From assembly GCF_043497005.1 (NCBI RefSeq), contig NZ_JBIEKE010000003.1:62001-126000 (forward strand): a stretch of DNA of 64,000 nt, in the 5' to 3' direction. The notes beneath the pieces were generated by a model that ran no database searches, was not told the DNA's origin, and was given only the letters and a program-made list of their open reading frames with translations. The translations under genes and the position numbers were made by a program. The first letter of the stretch is position 1. Every line of letters begins with the position of its first letter. Origin of the DNA: Halobacillus_A sp043497005. Lineage in GTDB: Bacteria > Bacillota > Bacilli > Bacillales > Halobacillaceae. Positions 49,487 to 57,602 of the stretch are shown one piece after another.

Positions 49487-50123
49487 GTCGGCCCACCTCT
49501 TTCATGATCGCTTGAATTTTATATAGATCTTTCTGTTCGTTTGTTTCAATACCGCTGGAAATATCAACGCCTTCTGGTTCATGATCGAGAAGTTGATCGA
49601 TATTCTCCGGCGTAATTCCTCCTGCAATAAAGCAAGTAACGTTTTGTTCATTCGATACGCGCACATAATCTTCCACTGTGCTCCAATCGAAGCTTACCCC
49701 GGTGCCGCCATGTGCACCTTTTACTTTAGAATCGATAACATATCCGTCCGCTACTCCTTTAAAAACTTCCATTTGCTCCAGTGCACCTTCACTATGATGG
49801 ACCACTTTCCATACGGGCAGGCCAAAGGCTTCTTTGATTTTTAATATCTCAGAAACAGTTTCGCTGCCGTGAAGCTGAATCACATCCAGAGAGACAAAGG
49901 TGAGGACTTCTTCTAATTGTTCGACGGTTGGATTTACGAATACTCCAACCAGCTTCTGCTTAGGCTGCGTTTGGCGAATCCACTGCCCTACGCGTTCAGG
50001 GCGGACATACCGTTTCGTTCTTCTTACAAAAATAAACCCAAGGTGTGTGGCATTTGAGCTGGCACTCTTTTCCACATCACCAGCCGAACGATTTCCACAC
50101 AGTTTGACTAAAGGTTCACGCAT
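49467..50123 (-). CDS. trpF: Phosphoribosylanthranilate isomerase TrpF
   Basis: 218 aa TIM-barrel enzyme. The catalytic Cys lies in 'VKLCGNRS' (residue 9) and the Asp in 'DSKVKGAHGGTGVSFDW'. 'FIAGGITPENIDQLL' and 'GVDISSGIET' bind phosphate. It catalyses the Amadori rearrangement of PRA to CdRP. The canonical K-x-C-G motif is intact. Its ATG overlaps the trpC stop by one base (TAATG). Confidence 0.95.
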   Translation of the reverse strand: MREPLVKLCGNRSAGDVEKSASSNATHLGFIFVRRTKRYVRPERVGQWIRQTQPKQKLVGVFVNPTVEQLEEVLTFVSLDVIQLHGSETVSEILKIKEAFGLPVWKVVHHSEGALEQMEVFKGVADGYVIDSKVKGAHGGTGVSFDWSTVEDYVRVSNEQNVTCFIAGGITPENIDQLLDHEPEGVDISSGIETNEQKDLYKIQAIMKEVGRHVASIS

Positions 50124-50884
50124 TATACGTTCACCCCGTTTACTAAATCCTTCACCGCTTTTTTAATATTGTTTTGGCGCATCAATGACTCCCCGACTAA
50201 TACTGCATGCGCCCCATAGTCGACTACTTTCTCAATATCTTCATACGTGAAGATGCCGCTTTCTGATACGAGCAGTGATTCGTTTGGTGCCTGTTTTGCC
50301 ATTCTTTCCGTTTGCTCAAGCTTCGTTTCAAACGTATGAAGGTTGCGGTTGTTAATACCTAGTACTTCTGGGGTGAATTCCTTCAATACACCTTCTAATA
50401 CACCTTCACTGTGAACTTCTACAAGTACTTCTAATCCAGATTCATACGCTTGAAGGTATAATTCGTTCAGCTTCTTCGGTTCCAGCGCTTCTCCAATTAG
50501 AAGAATAGCATCAGCTCCCATCAGCTTACTTTCTTCCACCTGCAGCGGATCAATAATGAAATCCTTACGCATCACAGGAACTTGTACAAACTTTTTAATG
50601 TCTGTTAAAAAGTCACGATGTCCCTGGAAGAAATGCTGATCGGTTAAAACAGAAATCGCTTCTGCACCAGCGTCATTATATTGCTTACCCACCATCACGT
50701 GATTAAAGTCATCACGAATAATTCCTTTTGAAGGGGAAGCTTTTTTTACTTCAGCGATAAGTCCTGCTTTATTTGGTGTTTTTCGCAAAGAGTCAACAAA
50801 AGAATAATGTTCAACTTCTGCTGCTTCCGGTAAATAGAGTCGTTCAATTTCTTGTTGTTTAATCGCTAAAATGGTATCAAGCAT
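50123..50884 (-). CDS. trpC: Indole-3-glycerol-phosphate synthase TrpC
   Basis: 253 aa. The signatures are 'LIAEVKKASPSKGIIRDDFN' with the catalytic Lys and the S-P-S-K block, 'VPVMRKDFIIDPLQ' (second catalytic Lys), 'LGINNRNLHTFE', and 'SESGIFT' for phosphate. The ATG at 50884 is preferred; the frame opens 63 bases earlier, inside trpD. It overlaps trpD by eight bases. Confidence 0.95.
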   Translation of the reverse strand: MLDTILAIKQQEIERLYLPEAAEVEHYSFVDSLRKTPNKAGLIAEVKKASPSKGIIRDDFNHVMVGKQYNDAGAEAISVLTDQHFFQGHRDFLTDIKKFVQVPVMRKDFIIDPLQVEESKLMGADAILLIGEALEPKKLNELYLQAYESGLEVLVEVHSEGVLEGVLKEFTPEVLGINNRNLHTFETKLEQTERMAKQAPNESLLVSESGIFTYEDIEKVVDYGAHAVLVGESLMRQNNIKKAVKDLVNGVNV

Positions 50885-51899
50885 ACTGACGTCGCTCCCT
50901 TTCTTCCTGAATCGATGTGAAATAATTATACACTGTACCGCTCTCAATCGCTTGCTGCACGCACTCTACGCCTTCGCGTAGATCTGCTGCTTTTCCGGCA
51001 ACATATAACCCTGCCGCTGCATTCATCGTCACAATTGTCATTGCACTTTCATTAGCTGAACCTCGTAATACTTGTTCAATAATACGCGCACTATCATCGG
51101 TTGTATTAATTTGAATATCCTTTAATTCCCCACTCTTTAATCCTAAATCTTCTGGCGTAAGAGTAAAGCGTGTAATTTCTCCATCCTTAAGCTCGACAAT
51201 ATCTGTTCCACCAGTGATCGTGATTTCATCGAGTCCATCACGGCCGGTCACAAGAAGAACGTGCTTGGAGCCTAACTTGTTCAGGGTTTCGGCCATCTTT
51301 TCAGCGTAAGCCGTGTCATAAATGCCGATAAGCTGACGTTTGGCATTTGCCGGATTAGACATGGGGCCTAATAAATTAAAGACCGTACGAAAGCCAAGTT
51401 CCTGACGGGCCGGCCCTGCGTGCTTCATCGCTTGATGATAATTAGGGGCGAACATAAAGGTCATTCCTTTTTCAGCAATTGCTTTCGCTCCCTCTGCTGG
51501 TGTTGTATCAATTGGGATGCCTAATGTTTCTAACACATCAGCACTTCCACTTTTTGAAGACACTTTACGATTGCCGTGTTTAGCTACTTTCACATCCATA
51601 GACGCCAGAATAATCGACACAGCTGTAGATATGTTAAAAGTCGAACTGCCATCTCCACCAGTACCGCACGTATCTACAATATCGTCATGCTCTACGTCCA
51701 GCTTCGTCATATTGGCACGCATGGCACGCACAAATCCTGTCATTTCTTCTACCGTTTCTCCACGATGACGTATAACAGATAATAAACTCATCAACTGTCC
51801 CGTCGTCACGTTGCCCTGCATAATCTCATTCATCACTTCATAGGCAGCGTCTTCCGTTAACGTTTTACCTTCTACTACTTCGCTTAAAATGTTTTTCAT
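50877..51899 (-). CDS. trpD: Anthranilate phosphoribosyltransferase TrpD
   Basis: 340 aa. The PRPP-binding DTCGTGGDGSSTFNIST (residues 79-95) and KHGNRKVSSKSGSADVLE are intact, as are 'FAPNYHQAMKHAGPARQELGFRTVFNLLGPMSNPA' and the Mg-binding 'DGLDEI'. It transfers phosphoribose to anthranilate. The ATG overlaps the trpE stop (ATGA). Confidence 0.97.
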   Translation of the reverse strand: MKNILSEVVEGKTLTEDAAYEVMNEIMQGNVTTGQLMSLLSVIRHRGETVEEMTGFVRAMRANMTKLDVEHDDIVDTCGTGGDGSSTFNISTAVSIILASMDVKVAKHGNRKVSSKSGSADVLETLGIPIDTTPAEGAKAIAEKGMTFMFAPNYHQAMKHAGPARQELGFRTVFNLLGPMSNPANAKRQLIGIYDTAYAEKMAETLNKLGSKHVLLVTGRDGLDEITITGGTDIVELKDGEITRFTLTPEDLGLKSGELKDIQINTTDDSARIIEQVLRGSANESAMTIVTMNAAAGLYVAGKAADLREGVECVQQAIESGTVYNYFTSIQEERERRQYA

Positions 51900-53404
51900 T
51901 TCGTCTCGACTCCTTCTCTGCTCTTCTCAAATGCTTGCTCAGCTATCTCTATCGTGCGTTTTAAGGCACTTGCTTTATTAATCGTTTCTTGATATTCGGA
52001 TTCTGGATCTGAATCAGCGACCACTCCTGCTCCTGCTTGAACGTAAACTTGGTCCCCTACTTTTGTCATCGTTCGAATCGTAATACAAGAGTCTATATTT
52101 CCATCAAACCCTAAATAAACGACGCCGCCGCCGTATAAATGACGAGGGGTTGGTTCTAATTCTCGCAAAATCTGCATCGCGCGGATCTTAGGTGCACCGG
52201 ACAAAGTTCCTGCAGGATAAGCGGAAATCAAGGCATCTATTGGTGATACACCTTCTTTCAACTGACCCGTTACTTTACTAATGATATGCATCACTTTGGA
52301 GAAACGGCCGATGGTCATATAATCGAATACCTTCACCGTTCCAAAATCAGCTACACGGCCCATGTCGTTCCTTGCTAAGTCAACGAGCATACGGTGTTCG
52401 GCTTGTTCTTTTTCATCGGCTAAGAGTTCTTCCGCCAGTGCATCGTCTTCTTCCTTTGTAGCTCCTCTTTTTCTCGTTCCGGCTATGGGATGAATCTCAA
52501 GTTCTCCGTCCTGAACTTCGAGCAGGCGCTCAGGTGAGCTTCCCATCACTTCTACATCTTTAAAATGCAAATAAAACATATAAGGTGATGGATTCACTTT
52601 CCTTAAAATACGGTAAAGCTCAAAACCGCTGCGTTCTGTTCTCGTTTGAAAACGCTGGGAGAGCACTGCTTGAAAAATGTCCCCTGCTAAAATGTACTCT
52701 TTAATTTTTTCAACATCTCGTTTGAAATCTTCTTTTTTATAATTACTAATGAGCTCAATGGAGTAGTCAGATGACTCGTCCGTAAGCATGAGATCAGGCA
52801 AGAAACTATTTTCTTTCAAGCGCTGGCTTACGTTCTGCAGCCGGCTGACAGCTTCGTTATATTTGCGCTCCGGAGTATCTCCGTTGATCCGGGAAAACGT
52901 TAAAATTGTCGTTTCTTTCGTTTTATGATTGTACGCAATTAACGTTTGGCAGAATAGTAAATGATAATTAGAAAGATCGATATGATCGGTTTCTGCGTAA
53001 GGGACTGGCTCATAATCTGAAATCGCATCATATGCGATATAACCTACAGCTCCTCCTTTAAACGGGAGCGGAACTTCAGCCTGTTTAACGTTTAGGTCAT
53101 CTACTGTCTGTTCGAAAGCTTCTTTAAAGGATCCCGCTGTCCCGCTTTTATCATGGTGAAAGTCTTCAATTATAAAAGATCCTTCTACCTGTTTCACTTC
53201 TATCATTGGATCTAAACCAATGAATGAGAAATTAGACCATGGCGATTCAGGGTCTTGGCTTTCCAGCATATATACCGCTTCATCACGTAACGCATGAAAC
53301 ATATGAATCGGTGTTAAAGTGTCTGTATAAAAGGACTGGGTAACTGGAATCGTGTGGTACTCCTTCGCATCCTGAAGGAATGATTCCTTTGTTGTTAAAC
53401 TCAT
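51896..53404 (-). CDS. trpE: Anthranilate synthase component I TrpE
   Basis: 502 aa chorismate-utilizing enzyme that, with TrpG, makes anthranilate. The C-terminal catalytic block has 'FQAVLSQRFQTRTERSGFELYRILRKVNPSPYMFYLHF', 'SSPERLLEV', 'PIAGTRKRGATKEED', 'ELLADEKEQAEHRMLVDLARND' and 'AGAGVVADSDPESEYQET'. N-terminal 'LESQDPESPWSNFSFIGLDP' contains the E/S-x-x-S Trp-feedback region, so allosteric inhibition is likely. First gene of the operon, behind a TRAP-type leader. Confidence 0.97.
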   Translation of the reverse strand: MSLTTKESFLQDAKEYHTIPVTQSFYTDTLTPIHMFHALRDEAVYMLESQDPESPWSNFSFIGLDPMIEVKQVEGSFIIEDFHHDKSGTAGSFKEAFEQTVDDLNVKQAEVPLPFKGGAVGYIAYDAISDYEPVPYAETDHIDLSNYHLLFCQTLIAYNHKTKETTILTFSRINGDTPERKYNEAVSRLQNVSQRLKENSFLPDLMLTDESSDYSIELISNYKKEDFKRDVEKIKEYILAGDIFQAVLSQRFQTRTERSGFELYRILRKVNPSPYMFYLHFKDVEVMGSSPERLLEVQDGELEIHPIAGTRKRGATKEEDDALAEELLADEKEQAEHRMLVDLARNDMGRVADFGTVKVFDYMTIGRFSKVMHIISKVTGQLKEGVSPIDALISAYPAGTLSGAPKIRAMQILRELEPTPRHLYGGGVVYLGFDGNIDSCITIRTMTKVGDQVYVQAGAGVVADSDPESEYQETINKASALKRTIEIAEQAFEKSREGVETK

Positions 53405-53477
53405 TTGCGCTCACCTCTCCATAATTCATTATGGAAAATGAGACGTTGAGGGGTTATATGTGGGATGAAAAAGGTAG

Positions 53478-53532
53478 TAAAAAATTGACTAAGGCCATCT
53501 GACAGCTCCTTCGTCCGTCGATTCCTCAGTTC
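53478..53532 (-). terminator. trp leader attenuator terminator
   Basis: On the minus strand GA(A)CTGAGG pairs with CCTTAGTC around a 29-base loop and is followed by AATTTTTT. Its left arm includes the last GAG triplet of the TRAP region, so TRAP binding and an upstream antiterminator would compete, as in the B. subtilis trp leader. Confidence 0.75.
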
Positions 53533-53582
53533 ACTCAGCTCATCCTTCTTCCTCAACTCATCTAATCTCATTCTCTACTCGT
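53524..53582 (-). promoter_or_regulatory. TRAP-binding site in the trp leader
   Basis: The minus-strand leader has nine GAG/TAG triplets (complements begin at 53525, 53534, 53539, 53552, 53557, 53562, 53567, 53573 and 53578), mostly five or six bases apart. AAG triplets fill the one wide gap. This is the RNA pattern bound by the 11-subunit TRAP protein when tryptophan is abundant. The protein gene (mtrB) is not in this window. Confidence 0.85.
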
Positions 53583-53601
53583 ACTCTTTAGACTTTCAAA
53601 C

Positions 53602-53630
53602 AGTGTATAAAATTCTGATAATAATGTCAA
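53602..53630 (-). promoter_or_regulatory. Sigma-A promoter of the trp operon
   Basis: On the minus strand, a perfect TTGACA (complement at 53625-53630), 17 bases, then TACACT (complement at 53602-53607). Transcription would start about 20 bases before the first TRAP triplet. Confidence 0.7.
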
Positions 53631-53695
53631 CAACCAAACGAAAAGGAAAAATTACATAATGGTGGGTAAAAGCTTTTTTGACTACTTAAATAAAA

Positions 53696-53721
53696 CGAAA
53701 CCTTAAAGGACATCGAACGTA
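53696..53721 (+). promoter_or_regulatory. Possible ECF-sigma promoter of yxlEFG
   Basis: CGAAAC at 53696-53701, 16 bases, then CGTA at 53718-53721 resemble ECF promoters (TGAAAC-N16-CGTA). The start would leave a very short leader before GAAGGAGGG. In B. subtilis yxlEFG belong to the sigma-Y operon. An ordinary sigma-A promoter with TTGACT at 53678 cannot be excluded. Confidence 0.4.
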
Positions 53722-53743
53722 CTTATACTGAAGGAGGGATAAA

Positions 53744-53962
53744 ATGATTTTATTATCGCAGTCTGCTGCTCAGTTTTTTAATGACAATATCGCCTTATTA
53801 GCTCCCATTATTATTATTCAACTGATATTAGTTGTAACCGCTCTAGTCAGTCTCGCAAAAACTCAATACACAAACGGACCAAAATGGCTTTGGGTACTCA
53901 TCATACTTTTCTTTAACATTCTCGGTCCTATTGCTTACTTCATCTTCGGAAGGGATGATTAA
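53744..53962 (+). CDS. yxlE: YxlE-like small membrane protein (PLDc_N domain)
   Basis: 72 aa with two helices ('LAPIIIIQLILVVTALVSLA' and 'WLWVLIILFFNILGPIAYFIFG') and the PLDc_N ending 'GPIAYFIFGRDD'. In B. subtilis YxlE, with YxlD, damps sigma-Y activity. Here it precedes an ABC ATPase and permease, so it may be a membrane partner of that exporter or a leftover anti-sigma helper. sigY, yxlC and yxlD are absent. Three bases separate it from yxlF. Confidence 0.82.
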   Translation: MILLSQSAAQFFNDNIALLAPIIIIQLILVVTALVSLAKTQYTNGPKWLWVLIILFFNILGPIAYFIFGRDD

Positions 53963-53965
53963 CCT

Positions 53966-54886
53966 ATGCTTCAGACCAATGAACTGACAAAAACATTTGG
54001 GAAAGACACAGTAGTGAATGCTGTCTCTTTCGAACTCAAATCAGAAACTTGCGTAGCACTTCTAGGCCCTAATGGGGCGGGTAAAACAACTACGTTACGC
54101 ATGATGGCCGGACTAATTCATCCTACGAGTGGTTCGATTAACATAGCCGGCCAAACCAACGATATTCGCCAGCTGATTGGCTACCTCCCACAGCATCCTC
54201 AATTTCATACGTGGATGACAGGAAAAGAATTTTTAGTCTATGTGGGAAGGCTGTCAAACTTAACTAAACCCGTCGCTCATGACCGTGCAGATCAGTTATT
54301 AGACAGAGTAGGACTATGGGAGGCAGGAAACAAACGAATAGGTAAATATTCTGGCGGCATGAAACAACGTCTCGGAATTGCGCAAGCAATGATTCATCAG
54401 CCGAAACTGTTAATGCTTGATGAACCTGTCTCAGCTTTAGATCCGATTGGACGTCGAGACGTTCTTAATTTAATGGAAGAACTAAAGCAAGAAACAACCC
54501 TCCTCTTCTCCACTCATATTCTCAATGACGCAGAAGAAGCAAGTGATCACCTTTTATTAATGAACGATGGCCATATCATAGAGTCAGGGTCTTTTGAGGA
54601 AGTAAGACGCCGGCATGCCATTAATAAAATTGTTATTCGCTTTGATGATCCTGATTCTTCCTCCTACATTGAGAGTCTTAGAAGTCTTACGTGTGTTAAT
54701 CGTTTGGAGACGAAAAAGGGAGAGATTCACTTATTTGTGGATGATCTGGCTGCGGCCCGGCAGTCGATCATCAATGCAGCCGCTGAGTCTCATTGGCCGC
54801 TGATCCATTTTGAGGTAGGGAAGATGTCACTAGAAGAGTTATTTATGAAGGTGGTGGGGCTGCATGCAGTGGCTGACCGTATTTAA
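53966..54886 (+). CDS. yxlF: ABC transporter ATP-binding protein YxlF
   Basis: 306 aa. It has Walker A GPNGAGKTT, Q-loop YLPQHPQFH, signature YSGGMKQRLGIAQAM, Walker B LLMLDEPVSALD and H-loop STHILNDAEEASDH. A C-terminal extension of about 90 residues ('IVIRFDDPDSSSYIESLRSL') is usual for drug/antibiotic-type ABC-2 exporters. It overlaps the permease start by 23 bases, so the two are surely co-translated. Confidence 0.92.
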   Translation: MLQTNELTKTFGKDTVVNAVSFELKSETCVALLGPNGAGKTTTLRMMAGLIHPTSGSINIAGQTNDIRQLIGYLPQHPQFHTWMTGKEFLVYVGRLSNLTKPVAHDRADQLLDRVGLWEAGNKRIGKYSGGMKQRLGIAQAMIHQPKLLMLDEPVSALDPIGRRDVLNLMEELKQETTLLFSTHILNDAEEASDHLLLMNDGHIIESGSFEEVRRRHAINKIVIRFDDPDSSSYIESLRSLTCVNRLETKKGEIHLFVDDLAAARQSIINAAAESHWPLIHFEVGKMSLEELFMKVVGLHAVADRI

Positions 54887-55637
54887 CCGCGAATCTTTAG
54901 AATCCTGGAGGAATTTTAAATGGATCTGGGTTCCTCTCGTTTTTATTCTATTAGGACTGATGGACCCGCTCACAACGTATTACATGCCGCAGATTCTTGA
55001 TGCCGTCGGTGGTCTTCCTGAAGGTGCCGTTATTGATATCCCTTCTCCCCCTGCAGCTGAGGTGCTTATGATGAGCATAGGACAGTTTAATATGCTTGGT
55101 ATAGCTATTATTGTATTAATTTCTATGGGAACAATTGCCGGAGAACGGAAAAGCGGTGTAGCTGAACTCATTCTTGTTAAGCCTATTCGCTATTTTACTT
55201 ACGTTACGGCAAAGTGGATGAATTATTCATTGATTTGCGTAACGGCTGTATCAGCGGGCATGTTTTTCAGCTGGTATTACGTCTCTCTTTTATTTGAAAG
55301 AATACCATTTAGTCATGTACTGACAGCTGCTGCTTTTTACAGCTTGTGGGTTATTTTTATCGTTACCGTGAATATCTTGATGAACACTTTAGTGAAAGTT
55401 CCAGGTGTAGTAGCTTTCCTAACTATTGCATTTCTAATCGTCCTTCAGATCATTGGCCAAATCTTTCAGCATGCAGCGAATTGGGTCCCTTCTCTAATCA
55501 CATCCTACATAAGTGAAGTTCTTACCACAGGACAAGTACCAAAAGAGCTTTGGGGCACTTCGCTCGTTACCGTCGGATTGATTATCACTCTTTTAATCAT
55601 GGCTGGCTATACATTGAAAAATAAGGAAGTTGTTTAA
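54864..55637 (+). CDS. yxlG: ABC-2 type transporter permease YxlG
   Basis: 257 aa with six helices: 'WVPLVFILLGLMDPLTTYYM' as TM1, and the diagnostic 'MGTIAGERKSGVAELILVKPIRYFTYVTAKWMNY' cytoplasmic loop of ABC-2 permeases. It should form an exporter with YxlF. The substrate is unknown; homologues are tied to cell-envelope stress. Confidence 0.9.
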   Translation: MQWLTVFNRESLESWRNFKWIWVPLVFILLGLMDPLTTYYMPQILDAVGGLPEGAVIDIPSPPAAEVLMMSIGQFNMLGIAIIVLISMGTIAGERKSGVAELILVKPIRYFTYVTAKWMNYSLICVTAVSAGMFFSWYYVSLLFERIPFSHVLTAAAFYSLWVIFIVTVNILMNTLVKVPGVVAFLTIAFLIVLQIIGQIFQHAANWVPSLITSYISEVLTTGQVPKELWGTSLVTVGLIITLLIMAGYTLKNKEVV

Positions 55638-55701
55638 CTTATGGTTCACTAACACACAATCAGGGTAAGAAATGGATAGCACGTTAAAAAGGAGAGATTT
55701 T

Positions 55702-56472
55702 GTGAAACCGACTGCATTAATTACCGGTGCCTCCGGCGGAATAGGGTATGAACTAGCCCACTTATTTGCTAAAGCCGGCTATGAACTAATCGTAGTAGCC
55801 CGCTCAGAAATCAAACTTAAGCAATTAAAATCAGAATTAAATGATCATCCGGTAACCGTGATTGCGGAAGATTTATCTCACCCTAATGGAGCAGAGAATA
55901 TTTATCATAAAGTAAAAAAAGACGGAAAAACTGTAGAAGTATTAGTCAACAATGCAGGTTTTGGATTGAATGGAACCTTTGAAGAACTTACATTAAAGGA
56001 ACAAAAAAACATGCTGCAAGTGAACGTTCATGCTTTAACTGAACTTACTCATTACTTTTTACCGGATATAAAAAAAGCACCTTTATTAAATATTCCAAAA
56101 GGAGTGCTGAACGTAGCGAGCGTGGCTGCTTTCCAGCCAGGTCCACGCATGGCCGTATACTATGCTTCTAAGGCTTATGTACTTTCCTTTACTGAAGCTC
56201 TCCGCGAAGAACTTAAAGGCACAGGGGTCACGGCAGCCACCCTTTGCCCAGGTGCTACCGACACCAACTTCTTTAAAAATGCAAACGCAGAGGATACAAA
56301 GCTGGTTAAACGTATGATGACAACAAAAGAAGTAGCTGATGAAGGGTTTTTAGGTTTCATTAAAGGAAAAAGGGTCATCATACCAGGTGCGCTCAATCGT
56401 TCTATGGCCTTTACCACCAAGCTCATCCCTCGTTCTGTTGCTGCCAGACTGGCTCATTATATGGATTCCTAA
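55702..56472 (+). CDS. Short-chain dehydrogenase/reductase
   Basis: 256 aa classical SDR. The NADP(H)-binding TGASGGIG is followed by 'YELIVVARSE' (an Arg favours NADPH). NNAGFG stabilizes the sheet, the catalytic Ser is in 'LNVASVAAFQPGP', and Y-x-x-x-K is 'YYASKAY'. 'LCPGATDTNFF' follows. DltE/YqjQ-like SDRs are similar, and the substrate is unknown. The GTG at 55702 is preferred (AAAAAGGAGAG seven bases upstream); an ATG 30 bases earlier has no ribosome site. Confidence 0.88.
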   Translation: MKPTALITGASGGIGYELAHLFAKAGYELIVVARSEIKLKQLKSELNDHPVTVIAEDLSHPNGAENIYHKVKKDGKTVEVLVNNAGFGLNGTFEELTLKEQKNMLQVNVHALTELTHYFLPDIKKAPLLNIPKGVLNVASVAAFQPGPRMAVYYASKAYVLSFTEALREELKGTGVTAATLCPGATDTNFFKNANAEDTKLVKRMMTTKEVADEGFLGFIKGKRVIIPGALNRSMAFTTKLIPRSVAARLAHYMDS

Positions 56473-56475
56473 ACT

Positions 56476-56516
56476 ACAAGCTCCGTCTTGCAACTAAGAC
56501 GGAGCTTGTTTTATAA
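56476..56516. terminator. Bidirectional terminator
   Basis: ACAAGCTCCGTCTT and AAGACGGAGCTTGT form a perfect 14-bp stem with loop GCAACT, and T-rich sequence follows, between converging genes. Confidence 0.93.
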
Positions 56517-56517
56517 A

Positions 56518-56919
56518 TTATACAAATTCTTCAGCAGATTTCCTAAATCCGTAAAATGTTCTGAAGCTCTTTTGTGAATAATAGCCTTCTGATTCACTTG
56601 TGGCTAATAGTTCCACTCGTGTACTAGGATAACAATTGTGTGCTTCCTCGATTAGTCGTTGCCCTAAGTCGTGGCCTCGATGATCACTGCGAATCAATAG
56701 TTCACACACGAACAAACTGACAGCCCCGTCCGTAAGGCCCCTTAAATAACCTATGACTTCATCATTTTTTGTAAGTACAAGGGCTGGCTCAGAATTAATC
56801 CAGCCATGGAAGGTTTCATCTTTCTTCTCGACTAACTGATGCCACCCTTCCTGTTTATTCAACTCATGGATCGCATCAAAATCATTAAGCTGAAACGAAC
56901 GAACGGAAATCTCACTCAT
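56518..56919 (-). CDS. GNAT N-acetyltransferase
   Basis: 133 aa single acetyltransferase domain: 'ISVRSFQLNDFDAIHELNKQEGW' (beta1-alpha1), 'VIGYLRGLTDGAVSLFVCELLIRSDHRGHDLGQRLIEEAHN' with acetyl-CoA loop R-x-x-G-x-x-L/G, and 'LLATSESEGYYSQKSFRTFYGFRKS'. Substrate unknown. The ATG at 56919 has AGGGGA nine bases upstream; upstream in-frame GTG/ATG codons overlap that site. Confidence 0.83.
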   Translation of the reverse strand: MSEISVRSFQLNDFDAIHELNKQEGWHQLVEKKDETFHGWINSEPALVLTKNDEVIGYLRGLTDGAVSLFVCELLIRSDHRGHDLGQRLIEEAHNCYPSTRVELLATSESEGYYSQKSFRTFYGFRKSAEEFV

Positions 56920-57073
56920 CTGCTTCATTCCCCTCACAATTTATTTTCTCCTTAAAGATAACGAACCAATGGTGACTTTCGTTTCACAATTCCGCAATTT
57001 CACACCTAAAAGAAGAACATATGCTAAAATAAATGTTTGGAAGATACCTAGCACCATTTAGGAGTGACTTATT

Positions 57074-57556
57074 ATGCAAAAATTGATCGCTGCGTTATTG
57101 GTATCCATAACGTTCTTCATAGCTGGATGCTCATCTGGAGAAGATATATCTTTAGCTACCTTAAAAGAGAATCATCCAGAATCATTCGGCAAACCTGTCG
57201 AGGATTCTTTAACAAAAGAAGAACAAGAAGCACTGGGCCTGCCTGCTGAACTCCCTTTTAATTTGGAAAGTGTGGAAGCCTCTGCTGAAGAGCATGAAGT
57301 TGAAGTGGATTATATGTCTAAGGATGCTGACCGACTGACCGTGACGACCGTTTACAACCCTGAGAATAATCTGCAGGAAGCTGATACTCGAATGACATTG
57401 GACTCCGGGGCTATTGCAGGGGTTACAGAACGTGATGCTTCTGTTTTTTTTGAATGGTATGATGATGAAGAGAATGTTATTTATCAAATGGCTTATTCTC
57501 CAATGGATGATGATAATCGTTTAGAAGATGCGCTCGAGATCGCCAATTCCATCTAA
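57074..57556 (+). CDS. Small lipoprotein, unknown function
   Basis: 160 aa. The signal peptide ends in lipobox FIAGC (Cys19), so it should be anchored on the outer membrane face. The mature part is acidic, with a beta-rich pattern ('HEVEVDYMSKDADRLTVTTVYNPENNLQEADTRMTL', 'VFFEWYDDEENVIYQMAYS'). I recognise no domain. Monocistronic; TTAGGAG precedes the ATG. Confidence 0.78.
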   Translation: MQKLIAALLVSITFFIAGCSSGEDISLATLKENHPESFGKPVEDSLTKEEQEALGLPAELPFNLESVEASAEEHEVEVDYMSKDADRLTVTTVYNPENNLQEADTRMTLDSGAIAGVTERDASVFFEWYDDEENVIYQMAYSPMDDDNRLEDALEIANSI

Positions 57557-57566
57557 AAATACATCC

Positions 57567-57602
57567 AAAAGCCTGTGAGATTATATACTCACAGGCTTTT
57601 AT
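57567..57602. terminator. Bidirectional terminator
   Basis: AAAAGCCTGTGAG and CTCACAGGCTTTT form a 13-bp perfect stem with an eight-base loop, shared by the lipoprotein gene and the PAS-STAS gene (overlapping the stop of the latter). Confidence 0.93.
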
